A DNA stretch of 7,169 nt from Chthoniobacterales bacterium (GTDB taxonomy: Bacteria; Verrucomicrobiota; Verrucomicrobiia; Chthoniobacterales; UBA10450): positions 1 through 7,169 of the forward strand of contig JACCZQ010000079.1 of assembly GCA_013695905.1 (NCBI GenBank), given 5' to 3'. The translations under genes were made by a program, and so were the position numbers. The notes below the pieces were generated by a model. The model was not told where the DNA came from and searched no databases. It was given only the letters and a program-made list of their open reading frames with translations. This document shows, piece after piece, positions 1 to 5,075 of the stretch. Every line of letters starts with the position of its first letter. Position 1 is the stretch's first letter.

Positions 1-540
1 GTAGAGTAGCAATCCCTTTGAGCCGCTCGTTTTAGCTGACCTCTCCAGCTTCATATTCACAAGCATATCGCGCAGCCAAAGCCCTCCCACGCAGCATTGC
101 ACGATGTCGGCCGGCGGGCCGGGGTCGAGGTCGAACACCATCATCGTCGGCCTGGCCACGTCCTTTATTCGCGCGAGCGAGGTGTGCAGCTCCAGGTCGG
201 CGAGATTGGCCGCCCAGACGAGTGTCGGCAGGTCCTGCGCCAGGCAGTAGTGCATATCCCGCTGATTACCCTCGCTCCAGACCTTCGCCGTTCTCACCCA
301 TGCCGGTCGATGGGACGGACAGTTTTTTTCGTAGAAGAACATGCCGTCCACGCCGTTCGGATAGCGTTTCATCGTGAGCGGGCGATCCTTTAAGTGCGGC
401 AGCAACACCGGCGCGATCCGGATGTAATAATCGATCACCTGCCCCTTCGTGAACCCCGTCTTCGGGTAGAGCACCTTCTGCAGGTTCGAGACGGGCAGCT
501 TCCGTCCCTCGACGATCAATTCGGCTTTGGTGCTCGCCAT
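1..540 (-). CDS. ligD: LigD-type NHEJ DNA polymerase/primase domain, N-terminal part (cut by left window edge)
   Basis: The reading frame from the ATG at 540 stays open for 180 codons to the window edge, so the C-terminal part is missing. It reads as the polymerase (PolDom, archaeo-eukaryotic primase fold) part of LigD, which fills gaps and adds nucleotides at double-strand breaks during Ku-dependent non-homologous end joining. Visible family signatures: LSNLDKVLYP-like start (residues 17-26, VSNLQKVLYP), GFTKGQVIDYY (29-39), RPLTMKRYPNG (53-63), FFYEKNCPSHRP (68-79), LPTLVWAANL (104-113), LELH (116-119), the metal-binding pair in DLDPG (D137, D139), and KTSGSKG (170-176). The start is well fixed: an in-frame TGA lies at 552-550, three codons upstream, and GAGAAG/AAAG sits just before the ATG as a weak ribosome-binding site. 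Because the polymerase domain begins almost at the N-terminus, this is either a stand-alone polymerase or a polymerase-first LigD; the missing 3' part would decide. No ku gene is visible here. It is divergent from the dehydrogenase gene. Confidence 0.93.
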   Translation of the reverse strand, partial: MASTKAELIVEGRKLPVSNLQKVLYPKTGFTKGQVIDYYIRIAPVLLPHLKDRPLTMKRYPNGVDGMFFYEKNCPSHRPAWVRTAKVWSEGNQRDMHYCLAQDLPTLVWAANLADLELHTSLARIKDVARPTMMVFDLDPGPPADIVQCCVGGLWLRDMLVNMKLERSAKTSGSKGLLLY

Positions 541-577
541 ACTTTCTTCTCACTCATCGTTCGGCGGGAGCAACCTG

Positions 578-595
578 CGTTTGCTTTTCCAAACG
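578..595. promoter_or_regulatory. Perfect 6-bp dyad (CGTTTG-N6-CAAACG) in the ligD/SDR divergent spacer
   Basis: CGTTTG at 578-583 and CAAACG at 590-595 are exact reverse complements around a pyrimidine-rich 6-base centre (CTTTTC). The site lies 38 bases upstream of the ligD start and 19 bases upstream of the dehydrogenase ATG, inside the only spacer from which both genes can be transcribed. The geometry fits a dimeric repressor operator, or a short hairpin in the dehydrogenase leader. A 6+6 dyad can occur by chance, so the functional call is inference. Confidence 0.3.
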
Positions 596-614
596 GCGAC
601 GCGCAGTGGTGCGC

Positions 615-1274
615 ATGGAGCAGCGTGTGGCGGTGATCACCGGTGGTGCCGGCGAGCTGGCGGCGGCGGTGGCGGAGAAGTTGCGCGAGGCGGGATGGCA
701 GGTGCACGCGCCGGGACGCGAGGAACTGGACGTGACAAACGAAGAGAATGTCCGCGCGTTTTTCGAGCGCTTCGAACGCATCGATCTATTGATCAATAAC
801 GCGGGTCTGCGGCGGGATTCTCTCTGCGCGAGCATGACAGAGAGCGATTGGGATGCGGTGCTGGCCGTGAATCTGCGCGGGGCGTTTTTTTGTTCGCGCG
901 TCGCCGGGATGAAGATGATGCGCGCGCGCGCTGGCCACATCATTAACCTCGGCTCGTTCGCGCCACGCGCGGGAACGCGAGGCCAAACCAACTACGCCGC
1001 CGCGAAAGCGGGACTCATCGGGCTCACGCAGTCGATGGCGCGGGAGCTGGGGAAACGAAATGTGCGCGTGAACTGCGTCTCCCCCGGCTTTCTGGAAACG
1101 AAGTTCGTCGCCGACATGTCGCCGGAAGTCATCACCGCAACGCGCCAGCTGCACGAGCTGGGGCAGTTCAACACCGTCGCGGAGGCGGCGCAGTTCATCG
1201 TCTTCCTCGACTCGCTGCAGTTTACGTCCGGGCAGGTGTTTCAGCTCGGCTCACGCATCGCGCCATGGACGTGA
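615..1274 (+). CDS. FabG-like short-chain dehydrogenase/reductase (SDR), divergent nucleotide-binding motif
   Basis: A 219-residue classical SDR, slightly shorter than typical FabG (about 245). It should be a cytosolic NAD(P)H-dependent oxidoreductase acting on a keto or hydroxy group; the substrate cannot be read from sequence. Visible: NNAG at 61-64, conserved N86 (LAVNLRG), active-site serine S114 (INLGS), Y127 and K131 of the YxxxK motif (YAAAK), then VNCVSPG (153-158) and a C-terminal FTSGQVFQL segment (203-211) as in 3-oxoacyl-ACP reductases. The catalytic tetrad N-S-Y-K is therefore complete. The glycine-rich cofactor motif is odd: it reads TGGAGELA (9-16) where TGxxxGxG is expected, so two of three glycines are replaced by E14 and A16. 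The ATG at 615 gives a family-like N-terminus; two GTG codons at 606 and 609 are alternatives, and no good ribosome-binding site precedes any of them. It converges with lpxK, with 10 bases between the stops. Confidence 0.92.
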   Translation: MEQRVAVITGGAGELAAAVAEKLREAGWQVHAPGREELDVTNEENVRAFFERFERIDLLINNAGLRRDSLCASMTESDWDAVLAVNLRGAFFCSRVAGMKMMRARAGHIINLGSFAPRAGTRGQTNYAAAKAGLIGLTQSMARELGKRNVRVNCVSPGFLETKFVADMSPEVITATRQLHELGQFNTVAEAAQFIVFLDSLQFTSGQVFQLGSRIAPWT

Positions 1275-1284
1275 CGGAGTGGCG

Positions 1285-2475
1285 TCAGGAGAAGAACCGC
1301 TCCGGAGAAATCATCGGCTGCGGCTGGCAAATGCGCGCCACACATTGATCCCAGCTTTCGTGGCCGCTCAGAATGTCTATCTCCACCCGCAGGAAATAGA
1401 TCGGCACCTGCGGATTCGTCAGGCGAGGGAAACGAACGGCATCTTTCTCGGTGGTGACGATCATCGCCAGGTCGCGACGGATGCAGCGGTTCACAAAGCG
1501 CTGCAGCTCCGCTTCGGTGTAGCGGTGGTGATCGGTGTAGCGCTTGGCTAGCTCGATCTTCGCACCGAGTTTGCGCAGTCCGCCTTCGAAACTTTCCGGC
1601 GCGGCGATTCCGCAAAGTGAGCCGATGAACGTGTCGCGGAGCCGCTCGAGCGGGAGCTGTGCGCCGGTGAAAACGTTCTGCAAATAGAGCGGCTGATGCG
1701 CGCATTCGATGATCTCCGCGGTGCGATTGTACCCGCGGATGCGGGCGCGCAATTCCTCGTCCGGATCGCCCGTGCTTTTCGTAATGAAGATATAGCTGGC
1801 GCGGCGCAGATTCTCCGGCGGCTCGCGCAGAGTGCCGCGTGGGAGCAGATGCTCGTTCCCAAACGGCGCCTGCCGGTCGATGAGGACAATGTCGAGCCGG
1901 TGCTTCAGGTGCAGGTATTGCAAGCCGTCATCGAGCAGGAGCGTGTCCACCCCGAATTCTTTGATCGCATACTTGCCGGCTTTTACGCGATCCTTGTCCA
2001 CGAGGACGACGACGTTTTTGAGATTGCTCGCGAGCATGTAGGGCTCGTCCCCTGCGGTGGTGGAGTCGAGCAGGAGCGATTTCCCATCCGAAACGACGCG
2101 CGGCGGAAGTGGCGTCTTCCGGGCGCGGAAGAAACCAAATTTTTTCGGCGGCGGCTGCGGGACGCTTTTGTAGCCGCGGCTGAGGATGGCGACACGGCGC
2201 CCGCCGTTGTTCAAGGCCCGGGCAAACTTCTCCACGATCGGCGTCTTGCCAGTGCCACCGACGGTGAGATTGCCGATGCTGACGACGAGGCAACCGAGGG
2301 TGCGTTCGCGGAAGATCCGGTGCCGGTAAAGGAAGAGTCGCAGCTGGACGACGTCCTGATAGACGAAAGAGAGCGCGTAGAGAACGCCGCGCAAAAGGCC
2401 CGCGCGGAAGCCGTGTCGGCGCTCCAGGATGACGTCGATCGCAAACTGCTCCAGACTTTCGCTGCGCTGGCTCAT
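1285..2475 (-). CDS. lpxK: Tetraacyldisaccharide 4'-kinase (lipid A biosynthesis)
   Basis: LpxK phosphorylates the 4' position of the tetraacyl disaccharide-1-phosphate precursor to make lipid IVA, at the cytosolic face of the inner membrane, using ATP. The 396-residue product shows the P-loop [12 protein letters not shown] (68-79), SRGY (99-102), GDEPYMLA (142-149), DDGLQ (182-186), [15 protein letters not shown] (205-219), DHH (315-317) and TTEKDAVR (341-348), all characteristic of the family. An amphipathic or membrane-associating hydrophobic stretch lies at about 24-50. It is longer than the about 328-residue E. coli enzyme: the N-terminus is extended by roughly 20 residues, and about 19 extra residues, including three consecutive prolines, sit between SRGY and GDEP. 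The ATG at 2475 is 4 bases after the thrB stop, with AGAAG 8 bases upstream inside the end of thrB, so it is probably translationally coupled to thrB. It presumably marks an LPS-producing Gram-negative host. Confidence 0.97.
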   Translation of the reverse strand: MSQRSESLEQFAIDVILERRHGFRAGLLRGVLYALSFVYQDVVQLRLFLYRHRIFRERTLGCLVVSIGNLTVGGTGKTPIVEKFARALNNGGRRVAILSRGYKSVPQPPPKKFGFFRARKTPLPPRVVSDGKSLLLDSTTAGDEPYMLASNLKNVVVLVDKDRVKAGKYAIKEFGVDTLLLDDGLQYLHLKHRLDIVLIDRQAPFGNEHLLPRGTLREPPENLRRASYIFITKSTGDPDEELRARIRGYNRTAEIIECAHQPLYLQNVFTGAQLPLERLRDTFIGSLCGIAAPESFEGGLRKLGAKIELAKRYTDHHRYTEAELQRFVNRCIRRDLAMIVTTEKDAVRFPRLTNPQVPIYFLRVEIDILSGHESWDQCVARICQPQPMISPERFFS

Positions 2476-2479
2476 CGCT

Positions 2480-3319
2480 TCAGCTTCTCATGATTTGCGC
2501 ACCGCGATTATCGGCGGTGGTGATGAGCACACGCGCGCCCAGAGGTGCGGCTTGTAACATGGCGGCTCCGACTTGCTCCGCGTGGTGGAGGGTGACGGCA
2601 GCGATCGTGGAACCGGAGCCGCTCAAAAATCCACCCAGCGCGCCGGCCGCTTCCGCCGCGGCGAGCGCGGCATCGAAGTGCGGCACCAGATGTTTACGAT
2701 ACGGCTGGTGCAGGTGATCGACGAATGCGCCGCGGAGTTTCTCGAAATCCCCGGAGGCGAACGCCGCGGCCATGCTGGCCACGTTCGCGCACGTTTCCAC
2801 CGCCTCGTGTCGCGGGATCTGCGTGGGCAGGAGCGACCGGGCGGCGCTGGTGCTCACTTCGAAGTCAGGGATAAGAAGGATGAATTTCAACGCGGCAGGG
2901 ACGGAGAAGCGCTGGCGCTGCAGCCCGCGGGAAATACTAAAGCCGCCCCATTCAGCAGGTGCAGCATTGTCGGGATGACCCTCCAGCGAGACGCAAAGTT
3001 CGAAGATCTCCTGCCGCCGCAGCGGGCGCTCAGCGAGTTCGTTCAGCCCGTGTAATAAGCCGAGCCGCACCGTCACGCTGCTCCCAAGCCCGCGGGCGAT
3101 GGGAACGTCGCCGCTCGCCCGGCAGTGGAAACGGAACGGCCGGAGGGCCGCTCGGTCAAAAAAGAGATCGGCTGCTTCCCCCATCATTGGCGGCATCTCC
3201 CGGCGTCCGCCGCGTTGCACGTGCACCTCGTTGTAGAGCCGCAGTGCGACGCCGAGACAATCAAACCCCGGCCCGAGATTCGAGGTGCTGGCCGGAATCC
3301 GGACGACGACTTGTTGCAT
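2480..3319 (-). CDS. thrB: Homoserine kinase (GHMP kinase family)
   Basis: ThrB phosphorylates L-homoserine with ATP to O-phospho-L-homoserine, the penultimate step of threonine synthesis, in the cytosol. The 279-residue product carries the three GHMP kinase motifs: PASTSNLGPGFDCLGVAL (9-26), the ATP-binding PIARGLGSS (73-81) and the C-terminal GGFLSGSGSTIAA (229-241). EGHPDNAAPA (113-122) is the typical homoserine kinase sequence around the substrate-binding and catalytic region. It is somewhat short for the family (about 300-310); the shortening appears to lie between motifs 1 and 2. The ATG at 3319 directly precedes the conserved VVVRIPAS segment, so the start is secure, although only a weak GAG-type ribosome-binding site is visible. 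It is the first gene of a two-gene unit with lpxK, and no thrA or thrC is visible in this window. It is divergent from the methyltransferase gene. Confidence 0.96.
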   Translation of the reverse strand: MQQVVVRIPASTSNLGPGFDCLGVALRLYNEVHVQRGGRREMPPMMGEAADLFFDRAALRPFRFHCRASGDVPIARGLGSSVTVRLGLLHGLNELAERPLRRQEIFELCVSLEGHPDNAAPAEWGGFSISRGLQRQRFSVPAALKFILLIPDFEVSTSAARSLLPTQIPRHEAVETCANVASMAAAFASGDFEKLRGAFVDHLHQPYRKHLVPHFDAALAAAEAAGALGGFLSGSGSTIAAVTLHHAEQVGAAMLQAAPLGARVLITTADNRGAQIMRS

Positions 3320-3369
3320 GATCGAGCTCGGGGGCGCCCAAGCGGGGTGAACCTATCCTGCTCCTCCCG

Positions 3370-3393
3370 CGCAGCAAGGGAACGGCCGCTGCG
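3370..3393. promoter_or_regulatory. Weak dyad in the thrB/methyltransferase divergent spacer
   Basis: CGCAGC at 3370-3375 and GCTGCG at 3388-3393 are inverted repeats around a 12-base centre. They lie in the 130-base spacer (3320-3449) that must hold promoters for both divergent genes. The spacer also contains an 8-bp palindrome GGGCGCCC at 3332-3339 and a TATCCT at 3354-3359 that is a poor -10 candidate without a matching -35. I could not identify a convincing promoter. The functional call is inference from position only. Confidence 0.15.
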
Positions 3394-3449
3394 ACGCACG
3401 CAAACGCCGACCGGATGCCGATTCATCATCGAAGCTGCAGCCCGCCACC

Positions 3450-4364
3450 ATGACGAGTTCCGAATGGATCGATCCCGCCGTCGTGCAAGCGCTCGAGGCG
3501 GAGAAAACCGACGCCTACCGCGTCTGCACGTTCGCGGACGGATGGGTGGAGCGGTTCGGCAGCGATGTGCTCATCTCCTACAAGGATGAAGTGGCGCGGG
3601 AACGCCTCACGACTGAACTCTACCTCTGGTCGCTGGCGGTGAACTTCAAGGTCAGCCGCGCCTTCGCCCGGTTTCTGCCGAAGAAAAATGCGGAGCGCGA
3701 GGCGCCGCGGCTCGTCGTGGGAGACGCCAACTCGAACCTGCAGACGGTGGCGACGGAGCGGCAGCTCCGCTACGGGATCGACTTCGCGGCCGGCTATTCC
3801 GTGGGTTTGTTTGTCGATCAACGCCACAACCGCACCTTCGTGCAGCAGCCGCGACCGAAAGCGCTGCTGAATTGTTTCGCCTACACCTGCGCGTTCTCAG
3901 TCGCGGGCGCGAATGTGGGAGCAAAGACGCTGAGCGTGGATCTTTCGAAGAAGTCGCTCGCCCGCGGCCGCGAAAACTTCGCCCTCAATGCGCTTTCCAC
4001 GGCCGAGCACCGGTTCATCGCAGAAGATGTGCTGGATTTCCTGCCGCGGCTGGCGCGGAAAGGCGAGAAGTTCGATGTCATCATCCTGGATCCGCCGACG
4101 TTCTCCCGCAGCCACCGCGGTAAAGCATTCCAGGTGGAGCGGGATTTCGAGACGCTGCTGCTGCAGGCGCTCGAAGTGGCGGAGCGAAGCTGCCGGATCC
4201 TGCTTTCGACGAACTGCACCACGCTGAACGAGCGGGGACTGGAAGTGATGGCGCGTTTCTGCCTGAAAGCTTCGCGTCGGGCGGGTTCCACACACTCGGA
4301 GCCGCCGTTGCCCGATTTTCCTCCCGGCGCGGGTGCGCGGACGGTGTGGCTGACCCTGCGGTAG
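3450..4364 (+). CDS. RlmI-like class I SAM-dependent methyltransferase (COG1092 / Methyltrans_SAM type), no PUA domain
   Basis: A 304-residue Rossmann-type methyltransferase related to the 23S rRNA m5C methyltransferase RlmI. Visible: GLFVDQRHNR (119-128), matching the family's FLDQR-NR block; motif I region LNCFAYTCAFSVAGANVGA (140-158); VDLSKKSLARGRENFALN (163-180) with the acidic D164 expected to bind SAM ribose; ED at 192-193 in motif III; and motif IV DVIILDPPTFSRS (209-221), whose DPPxF is typical of this group. RlmI proper is about 396 residues with an N-terminal PUA domain; here the first 110 residues are shorter and show no clear PUA signature. The rRNA target is therefore uncertain; another RNA or a protein is possible. 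Motif I lacks the usual paired glycines (C147-A148 in place of G-G). The ATG at 3450 is used, though no good ribosome-binding site precedes it. The small membrane-protein gene follows after 50 bases. Confidence 0.92.
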   Translation: MTSSEWIDPAVVQALEAEKTDAYRVCTFADGWVERFGSDVLISYKDEVARERLTTELYLWSLAVNFKVSRAFARFLPKKNAEREAPRLVVGDANSNLQTVATERQLRYGIDFAAGYSVGLFVDQRHNRTFVQQPRPKALLNCFAYTCAFSVAGANVGAKTLSVDLSKKSLARGRENFALNALSTAEHRFIAEDVLDFLPRLARKGEKFDVIILDPPTFSRSHRGKAFQVERDFETLLLQALEVAERSCRILLSTNCTTLNERGLEVMARFCLKASRRAGSTHSEPPLPDFPPGAGARTVWLTLR

Positions 4365-4409
4365 ATGATTTTCCGGACACGCAAATACCTGCCGCAATCC
4401 GAACGATAG
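4365..4409 (+). other. Possible 14-codon micro-ORF between the methyltransferase and the small membrane protein
   Basis: An ATG at 4365 abuts the TAG stop of the methyltransferase without a single spacer base and reads MIFRTRKYLPQSER before a TAG at 4407-4409. That stop overlaps the only ribosome-binding-like bases (ATAGG, 4406-4410) of the next gene. Positionally it could carry terminating ribosomes towards the start at 4415. There is no independent evidence that it is translated; short ORFs of this size are common by chance. Confidence 0.15.
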
Positions 4410-4414
4410 GTAGC

Positions 4415-4696
4415 ATGCAAGATCAACTCGCCGAAACCGAAGACATCGCGGAGCGCGGCCTCCGCTATACGAAAGAACAGTTCGGGCAGATCATGGAGCA
4501 GACGGAGGAATACGTCCGCGAAAATCCTACCCGCGCGGTCATGTACGCGGTCGTGGCGGGGCTGGTGCTCGACCGGCTGCCGGTGACGCGGATTTTGAGC
4601 GGCGTGACACGGCTGTCGTTGATGGCGCTGAAGCCTGCGATTCTCATCTACGGAGCGACCAAGCTCTACCAGGCCACGCAGCAGGACGAAGCGTAA
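4415..4696 (+). CDS. Small helical membrane-associated protein, DUF883/ElaB-YqjD-like in layout
   Basis: A 93-residue protein of unknown function. Residues 1-36 are charged and helical (glutamate- and glutamine-rich, probable amphipathic or coiled segment). ENPTRAVMYAVVAGLVLD (36-53) is a hydrophobic stretch, and a second hydrophobic segment spans about 64-81 (TRLSLMALKPAILIYGAT). A charged N-terminal helix followed by an 'E-x-P-x-R-A' turn and a membrane segment resembles the ElaB/YqjD/DUF883 family of ribosome-associated inner-membrane proteins, but those usually end with one membrane helix and this has a second hydrophobic region, so the match is one of layout. The ATG at 4415 has AGG four bases upstream; an in-frame GTG at 4346 lies inside the methyltransferase gene and would add a non-family-like 23-residue leader. 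Transcription is probably shared with the methyltransferase. It converges with dodecin. Confidence 0.75.
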   Translation: MQDQLAETEDIAERGLRYTKEQFGQIMEQTEEYVRENPTRAVMYAVVAGLVLDRLPVTRILSGVTRLSLMALKPAILIYGATKLYQATQQDEA

Positions 4697-4726
4697 CGCT
4701 GGCCGCGGAGATCGTGGCCGCAATCT

Positions 4727-4751
4727 GGAGCCATCGACGGCCGACGGCTCC
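4727..4751. terminator. Candidate bidirectional hairpin between convergent genes
   Basis: GGAGCC at 4727-4732 and GGCTCC at 4746-4751 form a 6-bp stem with a 13-base loop in the 56-base gap between the stops of the small membrane protein and dodecin. Its position between convergent genes suits a shared terminator. There is no T-run on either side, and the loop is large, so intrinsic termination is doubtful. Confidence 0.35.
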
Positions 4752-4752
4752 G

Positions 4753-4962
4753 CTATTGCTCCAGCGTGAACCCGACTTTTACCGTCACCTGCCAGTGATC
4801 GACCTTCCCGTCGACAATGTGCCCGCGGGTTTCGACGACCTCGAACCAGCGCATATTCCGCACGGTCTGTCCGGCGCGTGAGAGCGCGTTAGTGACGGCT
4901 GCTTCGATGCTGGTCGGGGACGAGCCCACCAGCTCGATTTTCTTGTAAACGTGGTCGCTCAT
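4753..4962 (-). CDS. Dodecin (flavin/CoA-binding dodecameric storage protein)
   Basis: Dodecins are 65-75-residue cytosolic proteins that form hollow dodecamers and bind stacked flavins; bacterial members such as that of Thermus thermophilus bind FMN and also CoA. This 69-residue product matches the family along its whole length: [16 protein letters not shown] (5-20), the flavin-stacking tryptophan in RWFEV (W39), ETRGHI (44-49), the flavin-contacting glutamine in [10 protein letters not shown] (Q58), and a C-terminal GFTLE (64-68). The ATG at 4962 is chosen because the family begins just before the VYKK strand and GGAGG lies 8 bases upstream; an in-frame GTG at 4977 overlaps that ribosome-binding site and can be excluded as the main start. 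It is divergent from the acetyl-CoA synthetase gene, which may link it to CoA or acyl-CoA balance (inference). Its ribosome-binding site can be buried in a hairpin (see separate entry). Confidence 0.96.
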   Translation of the reverse strand: MSDHVYKKIELVGSSPTSIEAAVTNALSRAGQTVRNMRWFEVVETRGHIVDGKVDHWQVTVKVGFTLEQ

Positions 4963-4976
4963 GGAGGCATCCTCCA
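4962..4976 (-). promoter_or_regulatory. Hairpin that would sequester the dodecin Shine-Dalgarno sequence
   Basis: Read on the minus strand, TGGAGG (4976-4971), a 3-base loop ATG (4970-4968) and CCTCCA (4967-4962) form a perfect 6-bp stem. The 5' arm contains the entire GGAGG ribosome-binding site, and the last base of the 3' arm is the A of the dodecin start codon. The sequence is seen directly; that it folds in the mRNA and limits translation is inference. Confidence 0.45.
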
Positions 4977-4980
4977 CCTG

Positions 4981-4994
4981 CGCGGGACGCGGGA
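4981..4994. repeat. Tandem 7-bp direct repeat (CGCGGGA x2)
   Basis: CGCGGGA occurs at 4981-4987 and again immediately at 4988-4994. It is followed by ACAA-like spacing and CCCG, so that CGGG (4990-4993) can also pair with CCCG (4998-5001). It lies in the dodecin/acetyl-CoA synthetase divergent spacer, about 20-30 bases upstream of the dodecin start. It might be an operator; in GC-rich DNA it may equally be chance. Confidence 0.3.
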
Positions 4995-5035
4995 CAACCC
5001 GAAAGCTGCGGCAGACCGGTCGGAAGTTTGAATTG

Positions 5036-5056
5036 AGCAGGGCGAGGGCGCCCGCT
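5036..5056 (+). promoter_or_regulatory. Leader hairpin just upstream of the acetyl-CoA synthetase ribosome-binding site
   Basis: AGC (5036-5038) plus GGGC (5040-5043) can pair with GCCC (5050-5053) plus GCT (5054-5056), giving a 7-bp stem with one bulged A (5039) and a 6-base loop. The likely Shine-Dalgarno GGAG follows at 5063-5066, nine bases before the ATG at 5076. The pairing is seen in sequence; any regulatory role is inference. Confidence 0.25.
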
Positions 5057-5075
5057 AGCCTCGGAGACTCCTTTC

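Noticed and set aside
1696..2493. A 265-codon open plus-strand frame opposite lpxK
   Set aside because: lpxK is supported by all family motifs on the minus strand. The plus-strand translation shows no domain and is of the biased composition typical of antisense frames.
3332..3339. GGGCGCCC palindrome occurring both here and at 5046-5053, as a shared operator
   Set aside because: An 8-base all-GC palindrome appearing twice in two GC-rich spacers is weak evidence, and the flanking bases do not match.
4346..4414. GTG at 4346 as the start of the small membrane protein
   Set aside because: The extra 23 residues overlap the end of the methyltransferase gene and look like out-of-frame coding sequence; ATG at 4415 has an AGG at a suitable distance.
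3881..4723. A 280-codon open minus-strand frame opposite the methyltransferase and the small membrane protein
   Set aside because: It spans two well-supported genes and the spacer between them, with a low-complexity arginine/serine-rich translation; it is a shadow of the codon pattern on the other strand.
4963..4977. GTG at 4977 as an earlier dodecin start (five extra residues)
   Set aside because: It overlaps the GGAGG that serves the ATG at 4962 and has no ribosome-binding site of its own; dodecins start just before the VYKK strand.
5033..5061. TTGAGC-N17-TAGCCT as a sigma70-type promoter for acetyl-CoA synthetase
   Set aside because: The start of transcription would fall at about 5068, downstream of the GGAG ribosome-binding site at 5063-5066, and the -10 match is only 3 of 6.
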